Positions 6,288-15,818 of a stretch of DNA of 54,626 nucleotides are shown piece by piece. Location of the stretch: NCBI RefSeq assembly GCF_000219125.1, contig NZ_AFGF01000005.1:1-54626 (forward strand). Reading direction: 5' to 3'. This stretch comes from Acetonema longum DSM 6540 (GTDB lineage Bacteria > Bacillota > Negativicutes > Sporomusales > Acetonemataceae). The notes under the pieces are model-generated. The model was not told the DNA's origin. It searched no databases and saw nothing but the letters and a program-made list of their open reading frames with translations. Made by a program: the position numbers and the translations under genes. Positions within the stretch are counted from its first letter, which is position 1, and every line of letters starts with the position of its first letter.

Positions 6288-9059
6288 CTATAATATCTCG
6301 GCAATAAACAATATCTCATCTTCCGTTAATTCAATACCGATCCTGTTTTTGAAGACCTGCGCCGACCGCTTTACACCTTGCACATGTTCGGGGGGTATAC
6401 TGTCTTTATCGCCTCTATAAACCAGCCCGTCCTGAATGACCATCCGTTCCAGGGCACAACCGCAATGGATCATCAGCTTGATTTCCATGGTATTGGTAAA
6501 TTCCCGCTTCAGGGATTTTTTTAATACACTTAAAAATTCTTCTAATACACTAATAATTTTAGCCGGATTCAAATAGGTTAAAAACTCTTTCATACTGTCT
6601 TCAGCTAGATTTTTCACAACAATGTTCTGTTTCTTTTCCACTACGGAAAAATGATTCCGGATAATATTCTTGAGAGTTGTTTCACCACGGCTGTTGATCA
6701 GGTTCTCCAGCGGCACGAATGGAGCATCAATCCCGGGATTGACAATTCCCACCGATGCCAGGATTTTATGCTTCTGCTGGATTTTTTCCGCATTCTCCCT
6801 GACATTTTTACTGCTTAGCGGAATGACTTCAATATGCTCGTCCACCATATTGTCCAAAATATCTTCTACCAGTTCCTTCAATCTGATCGCCGTACCTTCG
6901 CCGGAGGCGCAAATGGTTAAAATGACGCCTTCGTTTTTATGGGGGCAGTTCTTCTTCCGGCTGCCGTACCCCTGGAAATTCTGCAGCGAAGTATAGATAT
7001 CATCCAAATCCTGGCCGAACTCGTTCACCTTCCGGGCCGCTTCCAGCAACAGCGGCGTCGATACCATATCCAGCGTACGCACTTTAACGCGACACTTTGC
7101 CGCAATCACATCTTCAAAATTGGTCAGGGAGCCCATATCCACAAGCAGCAATATTCCTTTGAGATCGTGATTAATTTCCTGGACGGACTGGATGATCTTG
7201 TCCAGTATATCCTTGGGGCTCGCCTCCAGCGGCATATCCACTGCCGCAATATTGTCATAGCCAAGCAATTTTTGCACTGCATCCACCATGGAACTGGCTG
7301 TACTGTTGCCGTGGGCGGCAACGATGACGGCAATTTGCCCGCTTTGGTCAATTTCATGGACCGAACTTAACAGCAGCGTGAAATACTCCAGCTCCTCCTT
7401 GGGGATTTCTACGCTATAGTTATCTTCAATGATACCCTTTATTTCCAGAGCCACTTGATACTCGTCGGGATAATCCCGGACAGCGCTTTCGATATTGGCA
7501 TACTGCAGGGCCTGATTGCTTTCCAGCCTGCGCAGCAAAGCGCTCAGGTGCAGGCTTAACGCGTAGAGAAACCGGTCCTGATAATCCCGTTTTAGCCGCT
7601 GCTTGGCCAGCAGTTGGATTTCCTCCGCCAGTTCCAGCAGCTTGCGGTCCACTATTTTCAATATTCTCTGACGGGTGCTCAAATGGGTATTGAACTTATT
7701 ATAGAATGATTTGATATGCAGATTGATATCAGCCATAATAAAATTTTTGATCAGCTCGTCCGGCACGCCCTCCGCCTTGAGCATGGCGGCCTTGCCTTCA
7801 ATAATTTTATACAAATTAAACGGCGGTTCATATGGATCATCCTCGGCCAGCACCTTATATTCCTGATGGCTTACTATAATTTGTTCATCGATATACTGAT
7901 CCAGTTCGATCATTTCCTGCCGCCTGGCTCCCAGGGTCAGCAAGCCGCTTTTAAAATGCTCCGGCAGCGACTTAAAATCAATCTCGATATAATTTCTATG
8001 GATTCCGTTTACAAACGCTGTGGCGCAAACCAACTGAATGTTGGATTTTAACTGTCCGATATTACCGTAGGATACACTGGCAATTAACGCTTTGACCGCT
8101 TCGGACATGATCCTGATCGGTTTATTCACCCGGTGCGCTTCATTGGTAAGCAGGAATTTAAGGATGTCCACCTGCTCCTGCGTAGGACGCTGCTGCAGGG
8201 GAGGAAGGGTAATCACAATCGGGATGCGCCGGACAAAGGTCTTAATCAATGACGAAGTATGTTCTTCCGTGGTTGCCCCGATGATCAGCACCCTGGCCCG
8301 GCGTTTGCGGTCCGTTTCCCCCAGTTTATTAAAAGTCCCGGTATCCATAAAGTAAAAGATCATTTCCTGGCCTTCCGGCGGCAGGCGATGGATTTCATCT
8401 AAAAATAAAATTCCGCCGTTTGCCTCTTCCACCAACCCCTGCTTGTCGGTGTCCGCTCCGGTAAAAGCTCCCTTGACGTGGCCAAAAATATGGGATACTA
8501 GCAGCTGCGGATTATGATAGTAATCGGCACAGTTGAATACCTTGAAGGGGGCATTCTCCTTGAGTCTTTCACAAAATTTTCCGTAGTTGTACATCATATT
8601 GACGAACAGGGTTTTGCCTACGCCGGTTTGCCCGACAATTAAAGTATGCAGCCCGTTGGGAGGATATAAGATCGCCGCTTTAGCCTGCTCCACCGGGCCC
8701 TTTAAGCTGCCATTGACTCCGATCAAATGCTTGAAGGGATTCGTGTCAAAAAAAACATCTTCATGATCACCAAAAATTTCTTTCAGACTGCCAACTTCCA
8801 GCGGTTCCGGCCCAAGCTTCTTCCCGCACAGCCGCTCCAGGGTTTCTTTATCAAAGTACAGAACCGGCCTGCCCTTGATTTTAATAATTTTGCCCATCTT
8901 AAACAACACATTCAGTTCCATGCTGACATTGTTCCGTAAAATGCCCAGCCGTTCAGAAATGCCGGAAGCATCCACCCCCGCCGCTCCTGCCAGTTGTTCC
9001 AGGGTATACTCGCCCGACCGTTCGCAAATATAGTTATAAATTTTCTCAATTCGCTTCAT
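6288..9059 (-). CDS. LevR-type sigma-54-dependent activator with PRD and PTS domains
   Basis: 923 residues, typical of LevR/ManR. An N-terminal helix-turn-helix occupies about 1-70. It is followed by an AAA+ domain with Walker A GQTGVGKT (143-150), GAFTGAD at 197-203 for sigma-54 contact and Walker B GGILFLDEI. A first PRD has its conserved His near 504. An EIIA-Man-like domain has His583 in IVAAHGNST. An EIIB-Gat-like domain has Cys717 in LTICASGEGT. A second PRD has His865 in LMIHCGC. It should be controlled by PTS phosphorylation and drive the -24/-12 promoter before EIIA. The gene has its own terminator, so it is transcribed separately from the PTS genes. Confidence 0.93.
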   Translation of the reverse strand: MKRIEKIYNYICERSGEYTLEQLAGAAGVDASGISERLGILRNNVSMELNVLFKMGKIIKIKGRPVLYFDKETLERLCGKKLGPEPLEVGSLKEIFGDHEDVFFDTNPFKHLIGVNGSLKGPVEQAKAAILYPPNGLHTLIVGQTGVGKTLFVNMMYNYGKFCERLKENAPFKVFNCADYYHNPQLLVSHIFGHVKGAFTGADTDKQGLVEEANGGILFLDEIHRLPPEGQEMIFYFMDTGTFNKLGETDRKRRARVLIIGATTEEHTSSLIKTFVRRIPIVITLPPLQQRPTQEQVDILKFLLTNEAHRVNKPIRIMSEAVKALIASVSYGNIGQLKSNIQLVCATAFVNGIHRNYIEIDFKSLPEHFKSGLLTLGARRQEMIELDQYIDEQIIVSHQEYKVLAEDDPYEPPFNLYKIIEGKAAMLKAEGVPDELIKNFIMADINLHIKSFYNKFNTHLSTRQRILKIVDRKLLELAEEIQLLAKQRLKRDYQDRFLYALSLHLSALLRRLESNQALQYANIESAVRDYPDEYQVALEIKGIIEDNYSVEIPKEELEYFTLLLSSVHEIDQSGQIAVIVAAHGNSTASSMVDAVQKLLGYDNIAAVDMPLEASPKDILDKIIQSVQEINHDLKGILLLVDMGSLTNFEDVIAAKCRVKVRTLDMVSTPLLLEAARKVNEFGQDLDDIYTSLQNFQGYGSRKKNCPHKNEGVILTICASGEGTAIRLKELVEDILDNMVDEHIEVIPLSSKNVRENAEKIQQKHKILASVGIVNPGIDAPFVPLENLINSRGETTLKNIIRNHFSVVEKKQNIVVKNLAEDSMKEFLTYLNPAKIISVLEEFLSVLKKSLKREFTNTMEIKLMIHCGCALERMVIQDGLVYRGDKDSIPPEHVQGVKRSAQVFKNRIGIELTEDEILFIAEIL

Positions 9060-9086
9060 CCGGATTCACTTCCCTTCGAAAACACG

Positions 9087-9105
9087 GGGACAGGGATTCT
9101 GTTCC
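9087..9105. repeat. GGGACAG/CTGTTCC hairpin
   Basis: GGGACAG, loop GGATT, CTGTTCC with one G-T wobble. It resembles the hairpin at 861-877. Confidence 0.4.
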
Positions 9106-9382
9106 GTTAAATCGTGTCGCAGGCTCATGGATTTTATTCTTTATCAATATTCACATTTTGTCAACCGCTTTTGCAGGCGTGGCTAGGAGTACAACAAGCA
9201 GGGAGCGACAAATGACAAAAACTCCTGCACATACCAGACATTTTGCAGGAGCTTTGATATCCTGTTCACTCTGCTTGCGTACTAAGCCAGCTTCACCATT
9301 ACCAATAAAGGCATCGGGAGAACGGCAGGCGATTACCAGTCCCGTCCGGGTGAGGTCCATGCCGGGATTAAATAGAGGAAGA

Positions 9383-9412
9383 GCCTGACCGTTAAAGCGA
9401 TCAGGCCCTTTT
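9383..9412 (+). terminator. Terminator-like hairpin
   Basis: GCCTGA (9383-9388) and TCAGGC (9401-9406) pair, with two further inner base pairs. CCTTTT follows on the plus strand. No plus-strand gene clearly precedes it. Read from the minus strand it may end the transcript of the 9438-9677 gene, although the T-run there is poor. Confidence 0.45.
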
Positions 9413-9437
9413 ATGATAGGAATTTACAAGCGAATTG

Positions 9438-9677
9438 TTAACAGTCCCCAAGCGTGAAATATACAATACGCATATAATCTTTATAGGCTTGAATATCCAG
9501 CGAGAGCCGCAGACAACCTTTATGTTCCCTGTGCTTTTGCAGCAGCTCATTCTGAAGAGAATACTGTTTGTTAATATTTTCTTTCTTTCCGTCCGGGTGC
9601 AACAGATTAACCGCTCCACTACACTCGTTTACTGTCTGTAAAAAGTTTTTCATGTTAAAAACACTTAGCTTTACCAT
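9438..9677 (-). CDS. Small conserved protein of unknown function
   Basis: 79 residues beginning MVKLSVFNMKNFLQTVNE and ending YMRIVYFTLGDC. This looks like a small family I have met in Clostridia-type genomes, sometimes labelled polya polymerase without basis. No catalytic motif is visible. The ATG at 9677 has GGAGGG eight bases upstream; the ATG 18 bases earlier would include that site and is not used. It lies 131 bases downstream of the AraC-type regulator on the same strand and could be co-transcribed with it. No function is proposed. Confidence 0.65.
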   Translation of the reverse strand: MVKLSVFNMKNFLQTVNECSGAVNLLHPDGKKENINKQYSLQNELLQKHREHKGCLRLSLDIQAYKDYMRIVYFTLGDC

Positions 9678-9808
9678 TGCATACCCTCCATTCAAAAACG
9701 GTTATTGTGTGGTGATTGCAATAAGTTGTGCTTCTTTTCGATTGCTCCATCACCTTATGGATATCATTATAGTGCAATCTTTTCGGAATAAATATCCTGT
9801 TTCTGCCT

Positions 9809-10717
9809 TTATATATCACTATTCCGCCACTTTTTACGATACTCTATGGGGGTGCAGCCGATATGCTCCCGAAAAACTTGCCCAAAATAGCTGCTGCTTC
9901 CCAATCCGCAGGCATGGCTGATACCTGTAATGGATTCCCGGCTTTCTGCCAGCATACTACACGCCATTTGCAACCGGTAACTTTTTATATATTCCGCAGG
10001 CGTCATATGCAGACAGTGCCGGAATGCCCGAAAGCACTCACGTTCACTGGAAAAAGCAGCGGCGGCAATTTCCGCGATTGAGATTTTCTCTGCATAATGT
10101 TCGTGAATATAGATCATCATCAATTTTATCTTATCATTTATCTTGTTATAATGTCCCTTTTTCTCCAATGAAGAAAGAGACATAGTAAGAAGATGAAGCC
10201 ATATGTCAGACAATATTGCACGAAGTTTCATTTCATATCCGAAATCACTTTCGGAAAGGTTGAAAGATTCATGAATTTTATTCAATAATTGAATCTGCGC
10301 CAAATGATCGGGATACAGTGCGATGATCTCTATCTGTGGAGCTGCAATGATTGGCGTTATATATCTTTGTTCCATCCGGCTTCCTTGCTTGCCTGCTATA
10401 AAAGAGGTATCAAATATATGTAGAAATTGGACCGTGTTCATACTATCCTGCGCCCTTGTCATATGCAGTATATTAGAATTGATAAGTCCACCCGAACCTG
10501 CCGGAAATACCGTTTTTCCCTTTGATGTATAGTATTCCAACACACCGCTTTGCAAATAGAACAATTCAACCTCTTTATGCCAGTGCCATGGTACAAAGCA
10601 TCCTGTGAACTTATCTAATTCAACGCGGGATGCAATATACGGGAAGTCCGGCGTAAGATCAGATAATAGCTCTTGCTTGGTCCCGTTCTGAAATTTTATA
10701 TCGTGAATATCTTTCAA
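9809..10717 (-). CDS. AraC/XylS family transcriptional regulator
   Basis: 302 residues. The N-terminal cupin-type sensing domain (about 25-110) has WHWHKEVELFYLQSGVLEYY. The C-terminal double helix-turn-helix (about 200-300) has KISIAEIAAAAFSSERECF and the family signature GSSSYFGQVFREHIGCTPIEY. The start is a TTG at 10715-10717 with AAGGAGG ten bases upstream; no better ATG exists. It points away from ygeX. Its ligand and targets are unknown. The nearest candidates are itself, the small gene downstream or ygeX across the divergent gap. Confidence 0.88.
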   Translation of the reverse strand: MKDIHDIKFQNGTKQELLSDLTPDFPYIASRVELDKFTGCFVPWHWHKEVELFYLQSGVLEYYTSKGKTVFPAGSGGLINSNILHMTRAQDSMNTVQFLHIFDTSFIAGKQGSRMEQRYITPIIAAPQIEIIALYPDHLAQIQLLNKIHESFNLSESDFGYEMKLRAILSDIWLHLLTMSLSSLEKKGHYNKINDKIKLMMIYIHEHYAEKISIAEIAAAAFSSERECFRAFRHCLHMTPAEYIKSYRLQMACSMLAESRESITGISHACGLGSSSYFGQVFREHIGCTPIEYRKKWRNSDI

Positions 10718-10963
10718 AGGTCCGACACCTCCTTCTTGCCTATTTTATCATACTTGAATGACCAAGCGTCCTGTTTCTCGATTCTGGCGATGCAGTTCGG
10801 ATTTTCGCCGCCAGAGAGGATCGCGGGTGTGCAGAGGGATGATTCGAATCTATTTTATCTGTGTGATCCTGAAAGTATCATTTTGATACTAAAAAACTGT
10901 CGTAATCGTTTATCCTCATAATAGAAAGCCTGCTGAGCCGACATTCCTCCAAATTCCCTATCA
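10718..10963. other. Divergent gap between the AraC regulator and ygeX
   Basis: No gene. It contains the perfect palindrome at 10874-10890 and leads into the sigma-54 promoter of ygeX. No convincing sigma-70 promoter was recognised for the AraC gene. Confidence 0.6.
10874..10890. promoter_or_regulatory. Perfect 17-bp palindrome, candidate YgeV operator
   Basis: AGTATCA-TTT-TGATACT. Its centre (10882) is 84 bp upstream of the -24 GG of the ygeX promoter. Related palindromes stand at the same distance before ygeY and the permease, which points to a common activator. Confidence 0.75.
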
Positions 10964-10980
10964 TTGGCATGAAATTTGCA
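10964..10980 (+). promoter_or_regulatory. Sigma-54 promoter of ygeX
   Basis: TTGGCATGAAATTTGCA, with GG at 10966-10967 and GC at 10978-10979, the canonical 12-base distance. Transcription should start about 30 bases before the ygeX ATG. Confidence 0.88.
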
Positions 10981-11021
10981 ATTACTGATCAGCAGAGATC
11001 ATTTTTGAGAGGAGCAGGGTT

Positions 11022-12248
11022 ATGGCACAGGGGATTGAATGGATAGCGAATCCTATGAAACGAACGGATGGACCGATGGCATCCGTCGAATTTTTGAGCA
11101 AGCAGGAAATAGGCAAGGTGCGGAATTTTCACAAGAGCTTTTCAGAGTATCAGGAGACGCCGCTGCGTAGTTTGGATACGCTGGCCGGCGTACTGGGCGT
11201 TGCCGGAGTATATGTAAAAGACGAATCGTACCGCTTTGGGTTAAATGCGTTTAAGGTGCTGGGCAGTTCTTATGCTATAGGAAAGCACCTGGCGAAAAAA
11301 CTGGGCAAGGATATCAGTGCAGTATCTTTTGCTGATTTAGTTTCCCCCCATGTTAAACAGCAACTGGGCGATATCACCTTTACAACGGCTACTGACGGCA
11401 ATCATGGCCGGGGATTGGCCTGGACGGCCAACCGTCTGCAGCAGAAGTCGGTTGTATATATGCCAAAGGGGTCTTCGGTTAAACGCTTGAATGCTATTAA
11501 AGGGGAAGGCGCTGAAGCCTATATTACGGAATACAACTATGATGACGCAGTGAGGTTGTCAGCGTCGCAAGCGCAGAAACACGGCTGGGTCATCGTGCAG
11601 GATACGGCCTGGGAGGGATATGAGGATATCCCGGCCTGGATTATGCAGGGCTATGGCACTATGGCGGCTGAAGCCCTGGACCAGTTAAACCGGATGGAGG
11701 TTGAAAGACCGACCCATATTTTCGTGCAGGCGGGGGTAGGTTCCCTGGCCGGCGCTGTACAAGGATTTTTCGCCTCGGTATTTCAGAAGAACCGGCCCAT
11801 TACCGTGATTGTGGAAGCTGACCGGGCCGCCTGTCTGTATAAATCGGCTCAAGTCGGCGACGGCGAGCCCCAGTTCGTCGGCGGTGATATGGATACCATC
11901 ATGGCCGGACTGGCTTGCGGTGAACCGAATACCATTAGCTGGGAGATACTTCGGGATTACAGCGATTTGTTTGTCTCCTGCTCTGACTGGGTGACGGCCC
12001 TGGGTATGCGGCTGCTCAGCAGCCCGGCCGGCTCTGATCCCCGGATTATTTCCGGTGAATCAGGCGCGGTCACCAGTGGTTTGCTGCATCTGATTATGCG
12101 GGAGAAGGGGCTGGAGTCTCTGCGAGAGAAACTGGAATTGGATCGGAATTCCCGTGTTTTATTGTTCAGCACGGAAGGCGACACCGATCCTGAAAAATAC
12201 GCCAGTATTGTCTGGGGCGGAGAGTATCCGGCGCCGCAATCGATTTAA
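11022..12248 (+). CDS. ygeX: Diaminopropionate ammonia-lyase
   Basis: PLP enzyme of fold type II that converts 2,3-diaminopropionate to pyruvate and two ammonia. The protein is 408 residues, close to E. coli YgeX. The cofactor lysine is Lys78 in RFGLNAFKVLGSSYA. The glycine/asparagine loop ATDGNHGRGLAW and the later QAGVGSLAGAVQGFF (phosphate-binding area) fit the family. GAGGAGC lies before the ATG. In the purine-degrading gene set it would handle the diaminopropionate left after ring opening, yielding pyruvate. It is a single transcription unit with its own sigma-54 promoter and a probable terminator. Confidence 0.95.
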   Translation: MAQGIEWIANPMKRTDGPMASVEFLSKQEIGKVRNFHKSFSEYQETPLRSLDTLAGVLGVAGVYVKDESYRFGLNAFKVLGSSYAIGKHLAKKLGKDISAVSFADLVSPHVKQQLGDITFTTATDGNHGRGLAWTANRLQQKSVVYMPKGSSVKRLNAIKGEGAEAYITEYNYDDAVRLSASQAQKHGWVIVQDTAWEGYEDIPAWIMQGYGTMAAEALDQLNRMEVERPTHIFVQAGVGSLAGAVQGFFASVFQKNRPITVIVEADRAACLYKSAQVGDGEPQFVGGDMDTIMAGLACGEPNTISWEILRDYSDLFVSCSDWVTALGMRLLSSPAGSDPRIISGESGAVTSGLLHLIMREKGLESLREKLELDRNSRVLLFSTEGDTDPEKYASIVWGGEYPAPQSI

Positions 12249-12254
12249 ACAAGG

Positions 12255-12295
12255 AGCGTGCCATTCGGTTCATGCAGCCGGCGGCCCGCTTTTTT
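12255..12295 (+). terminator. Probable terminator of ygeX
   Basis: AGCGTGCC (12255-12262) pairs with GGCCCGCT (12283-12290) with one mismatch, followed by TTTTT. The loop contains a further CGG/CCG pair. Confidence 0.5.
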
Positions 12296-12379
12296 GCACA
12301 TGAGGAAAATCTCCGTCCAGGCTGACAGGATATATTTACCATAGAGACGAAATGATCAGTTGAGGAAGGGGATGATTCC

Positions 12380-14143
12380 ATGTACTGCCTGCGTGATATC
12401 CAGGACACGGTACAGCAAACCGCCGAAGCGATTGCGGAGGTGTTAAAGATTGAAGTTGAAATCGCCGACTACAACATGGTGCGGGTAGCTGGAACCGGGA
12501 AATACCGCGACCGGTGCGGCCATGTGATGGACGAAGGCTTTGTCTACCGCCATGTCTTAAAGACGGGGAAAGCCATGATTATCCAAAATCCCGGCAGTCA
12601 CGAATTGTGCGGCCCCTGCCCCCACTGCGGTAATTGTGTTGAAAATGCCGAGGTGGCATCACCCATTCAAGCGGAAGGCAAAACCATCGGGGTCATCGGA
12701 CTCATCAGTTTTGATGAAGAACAAGCCCGGCGGCTGCTGGACAATACAGAATCCCTGCTCCGGTACCTGGAGAAAATGTCTGAGCTGATCGCCGGTAAAA
12801 TTGTCGAAAGCCACCGGAACCGTCAGCGGGAAGTCCTGACCAATCAGCTCATGACGGTGGTCAATTTGCTGCATGACGGAATTTTAGTAGTGAATGAATA
12901 TAAACAAATCACGAATTGCAATATTGTAGCCAGAAAATTGTTGAACATGTCTGAGGGGCAGGAAACTTCGCTAGATGACATAGTCGACAGTAAAAAAATT
13001 TGGAAGGTTGTTGGGAAAGACGGCAAATTTTCCGGCCAGGTGAACGGAAAGCGGGTTCCCGGCCAGTTGTTCTGCGATGCTTTCGCTATCAATACCAAAG
13101 GGCAGGCGGAAGGCGCAGTGATCGTCCTGAAAGACCCTCAGCAGATCAAAAAGCTGGTGAAGGATGCGACTGTCAGTGAAATCCAAACCGACTTTTCACA
13201 GATTTTAGGTGAAAGTCAGCGGATGAAAGATTTGAAGGAAATGGCGTTCCGCGTCGCCCAGAGCAATTCTACCCTGCTGATCCAGGGGGAAAGCGGCACC
13301 GGCAAGGAACTGTTCGCCCGGGCCGTGCATCAAAGCAGCAAGCGCAAAACCCATTCCTTTATCGCCATTAACTGCGGGGCGATTCCCGAGAACCTGCTGG
13401 AAAGCGAATTGTTCGGCTATGAGGAAGGGGCTTTTACCGGCGCCCAGCGAGGCGGCAAACTGGGTAAATTTGAACTGGCCCATCATGGCACTGTTTTTTT
13501 GGACGAAATCGGCGACATGCCGCTGCACCTGCAGGTTAAACTCTTGCGGGTCCTGCAGGAACGCCGGGTGGAACGCATTGGCGGCACCCGCTCCATTCCC
13601 ATTGATGTCCGGGTCATTGCCGCCACTAACCGGGATTTGGAACAACTGATGGCCACGGGAGAATTCAGGGAGGATTTGTATTACCGGCTGCATGTGATCC
13701 CTCTGTTCATACCGCCCCTCAGGGAGCGTAAAGAGGATATTCCCCTGTTGGTCCGCTCTTTTGTAGAATACTACAGCAAACTGGTGGGCAAGGAAATCGC
13801 AGCGACGACTCCGGAGGCCATCCACATCTTGTCCCGGTACTCCTGGCCGGGGAATGTGCGGGAATTAGGGAATATCATTGAATATGCGGTGACCATGGCG
13901 GCAGGCGACACCATTACGGCCGACATTTTGCCGAAACGGATTAAAGCGCCTCTCCAGCAAGGCGTTAAGCATCACTCCCTCAATCTGGAGGAGTTGGAAC
14001 GGAAGGCTATCGCTGAGGCGCTGGAGATAGCCAGCGAGTCGGGCAATAAAGAAAAAGCCGCTGAAATCCTGGGAATCGGCCGGGCGACGCTTTACCGGAA
14101 AATAAAAGCCTATAAAATTTTGGAAAAGAAAACTTTTTTCTAA
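12380..14143 (+). CDS. ygeV: Sigma-54-dependent activator, YgeV-like
   Basis: 587 residues, close to E. coli YgeV. The N-terminal sensing domain (about 1-140) carries a cysteine cluster C77-C80-C83-C86 in [15 protein letters not shown]-like domain (about 155-260) follows. The AAA+ domain has Walker A GESGTGKE (303-310) and GAFTGA (350-355) for sigma-54 contact. A C-terminal Fis-type helix-turn-helix ends [16 protein letters not shown]. It stands between ygeX and ygeY, both of which have -24/-12 promoters and matching palindromes, so it is very probably their activator. The inducer is not readable from sequence; a purine or urate is an inference from context. Confidence 0.92.
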   Translation: MYCLRDIQDTVQQTAEAIAEVLKIEVEIADYNMVRVAGTGKYRDRCGHVMDEGFVYRHVLKTGKAMIIQNPGSHELCGPCPHCGNCVENAEVASPIQAEGKTIGVIGLISFDEEQARRLLDNTESLLRYLEKMSELIAGKIVESHRNRQREVLTNQLMTVVNLLHDGILVVNEYKQITNCNIVARKLLNMSEGQETSLDDIVDSKKIWKVVGKDGKFSGQVNGKRVPGQLFCDAFAINTKGQAEGAVIVLKDPQQIKKLVKDATVSEIQTDFSQILGESQRMKDLKEMAFRVAQSNSTLLIQGESGTGKELFARAVHQSSKRKTHSFIAINCGAIPENLLESELFGYEEGAFTGAQRGGKLGKFELAHHGTVFLDEIGDMPLHLQVKLLRVLQERRVERIGGTRSIPIDVRVIAATNRDLEQLMATGEFREDLYYRLHVIPLFIPPLRERKEDIPLLVRSFVEYYSKLVGKEIAATTPEAIHILSRYSWPGNVRELGNIIEYAVTMAAGDTITADILPKRIKAPLQQGVKHHSLNLEELERKAIAEALEIASESGNKEKAAEILGIGRATLYRKIKAYKILEKKTFF

Positions 14144-14251
14144 GGAATATGTCGATAGATACTGAGTCCAGCGGAAGACAGCCGTAAAATCCGACAAAAT
14201 AATTGAAAATTCAAATAAATTTTACTGCTTACAAAAGAGGGGGAGACATAG

Positions 14252-14268
14252 AGTCTCACATTGATACT
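14252..14268. promoter_or_regulatory. Distal candidate YgeV operator
   Basis: AGTCTCA-CAT-TGATACT, one mismatch to the perfect palindrome at 10874. Its centre is 74 bp, about seven helical turns, upstream of the proximal site. Confidence 0.6.
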
Positions 14269-14325
14269 TAAACACTCATTATAAGATAAACTGGAGCCTG
14301 CTGGAAGTATGTATAGTATGAGGAT

Positions 14326-14342
14326 ATTATCATTTTGAGACT
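14326..14342. promoter_or_regulatory. Proximal candidate YgeV operator
   Basis: ATTATCA-TTT-TGAGACT, one mismatch per half-site. Its centre (14334) is 83 bp upstream of the -24 GG of the ygeY promoter. Confidence 0.6.
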
Positions 14343-14414
14343 GCCGGATAACCAGAATAAACCGGGAAGTTATAAAAATCAGGCTCATAATCGCAAATAA
14401 CGGGTCGGTTTAAC

Positions 14415-14431
14415 TTGGCACGATTGTTGCA
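14415..14431 (+). promoter_or_regulatory. Sigma-54 promoter of ygeY-ygeW-arcC
   Basis: TTGGCACGATTGTTGCA, a full consensus match, with GG at 14417-14418 and GC at 14429-14430. Confidence 0.93.
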
Positions 14432-14531
14432 ATATAAGATGGCAACAGGTCTGGACTCTGATTATCTGAACGCTGGCCTGGACCGAACGCAGATATGCAA
14501 AATTGAATTCCGAGAGAAAGGGGATGCAACA

Positions 14532-15785
14532 TTGGAGAGCAATTTTCCCAAGGTATTGGAACTGGCCAAAAAGTATGAACCCGAGATGACCAGGTTCTTA
14601 CGGGATATGATCGCGATTCCCAGCGAAAGCTGCCAGGAAGAAAAAGTGATTCTACGCATCAAAGCAGAAATGGAAAAAGCAGGATTTGATAAAGTGACCA
14701 TTGATCCCATGGGGAACATCCTGGGAACGATCGGCCACGGCAAGCATCTGATCGCCATGGACGCTCATATCGACACGGTCGGCGTGGGCAATCCGGACAA
14801 TTGGCAATATGATCCCTACAAAGGCCATGAAGACAACGAAGTGATTATCGGCCGGGGCGGCAGTGACCAGGAAGGCGGCATGGCCTCCATGGTGTATGCC
14901 GGCAAGATCATCAAGGAATTAGGCCTGGAGGATGATTACACGCTGGCAGTAGTAGGCTCGATCCAGGAAGAAGATTGCGACGGCCTGTGCTGGCAGTATA
15001 TCCTCAAAGAGGATATACTGAAGCCCGAATTCGTGGTGATCACGGAACCGACTGACGGCAAGATCTACCGGGGCCACCGGGGCCGGATGGAAATCAAGGT
15101 GACCACCAAGGGAATCAGCTGCCACGGTTCGGCGCCGGAACGGGGCGACAATGCCATCTACAAAATGGCCCCCATCCTGAGCGAGCTCAGAGCGCTTCAT
15201 CCCAATCTCAAAGACCATCCTTTCCTGGGCAAAGGCAGCCTGACTGTATCGGAAATTTTCCATACCTCTCCCTCCCGCTGCGCCGTGGCCGACAGCTGCT
15301 GGATTTCCATCGACCGCCGCCTGACAGCCGGTGAGAGCGGCGAATATGCCATGCAGCAGATCAAAAACCTGCCGGCGGTCAAAGCGGCCGGAGCGGAAGT
15401 GACCATGTACACTTACGAGCGTCCCTCCTATACCGGTCTGGTATATCCAACCGAATCCTATTTCCCTACCTGGCTCATCGAAGAAAACCATCCGGTTTGT
15501 TCCACCCTGACGGATACTTACCGGGGCCTGTTTAAAACAGAGCCGGTGCTGGATAAATGGACTTTCTCCACCAACGGGGTTTCCATTATGGGCCGGTACG
15601 GCATTCCCTGCATCGGTTTCGGCCCGGGACACGAAGACCAGGCTCACGCTCCCAATGAAAAGACCTGGAAGAAGGAACTGGTCCAGGCTGCGGCCATGTA
15701 CGCCGTCATTCCGTCTCTGTATGTCCGCAGATACGCCGATAAAATGCCTTCCAATACCGAGAATTTGATGAAAATAGGTCAATAG
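14532..15785 (+). CDS. ygeY: YgeY family metallohydrolase (M20 peptidase-like)
   Basis: About 417 residues, similar to E. coli YgeY (403). It is a zinc amidohydrolase of the M20 fold. The metal ligands sit in [37 protein letters not shown] and near [14 protein letters not shown]. The start is a TTG at 14532 with AAAGGGG eight bases upstream; the longer frame begins inside the sigma-54 promoter. First gene of a three-gene unit with ygeW and arcC. By context it should cleave an amide or ureido intermediate of purine degradation. The exact substrate is not established by sequence. Confidence 0.93.
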   Translation: MESNFPKVLELAKKYEPEMTRFLRDMIAIPSESCQEEKVILRIKAEMEKAGFDKVTIDPMGNILGTIGHGKHLIAMDAHIDTVGVGNPDNWQYDPYKGHEDNEVIIGRGGSDQEGGMASMVYAGKIIKELGLEDDYTLAVVGSIQEEDCDGLCWQYILKEDILKPEFVVITEPTDGKIYRGHRGRMEIKVTTKGISCHGSAPERGDNAIYKMAPILSELRALHPNLKDHPFLGKGSLTVSEIFHTSPSRCAVADSCWISIDRRLTAGESGEYAMQQIKNLPAVKAAGAEVTMYTYERPSYTGLVYPTESYFPTWLIEENHPVCSTLTDTYRGLFKTEPVLDKWTFSTNGVSIMGRYGIPCIGFGPGHEDQAHAPNEKTWKKELVQAAAMYAVIPSLYVRRYADKMPSNTENLMKIGQ

Positions 15786-15818
15786 TTTCTCATTAAATAA
15801 ATTAGGGGGAATTTCATA

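Larger units (their letters stand above)
9060..9437. other. Intergenic region with hairpins, no convincing gene
   Basis: Two short open frames of about 70 residues lie on opposite strands over the same bases (about 9151-9388), and neither shows family features or a good ribosome binding site. The stretch holds a GGGACAG hairpin (9087-9105), an 8-bp CTCCTGCA/TGCAGGAG stem (9222-9251) and a terminator-like hairpin (9383-9412). Confidence 0.45.
14144..14531. other. Control region between ygeV and ygeY
   Basis: No gene. It holds two palindromes (14252-14268, 14326-14342), a sigma-54 promoter (14415-14431) and a leader of about 90 bases. An open frame starting at 14415 overlaps the promoter itself and is not the true start. 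Confidence 0.7.

Noticed and set aside
9151-9388. Two open frames of about 70 residues on opposite strands
   Set aside because: They overlap each other, have no credible ribosome binding site and no recognisable motif.
14415-14531. N-terminal extension of ygeY from a TTG at 14415
   Set aside because: The first codons are the sigma-54 promoter itself (TTGGCACG...TTGCA), so this part cannot be in the mRNA. The TTG at 14532 has a ribosome binding site.
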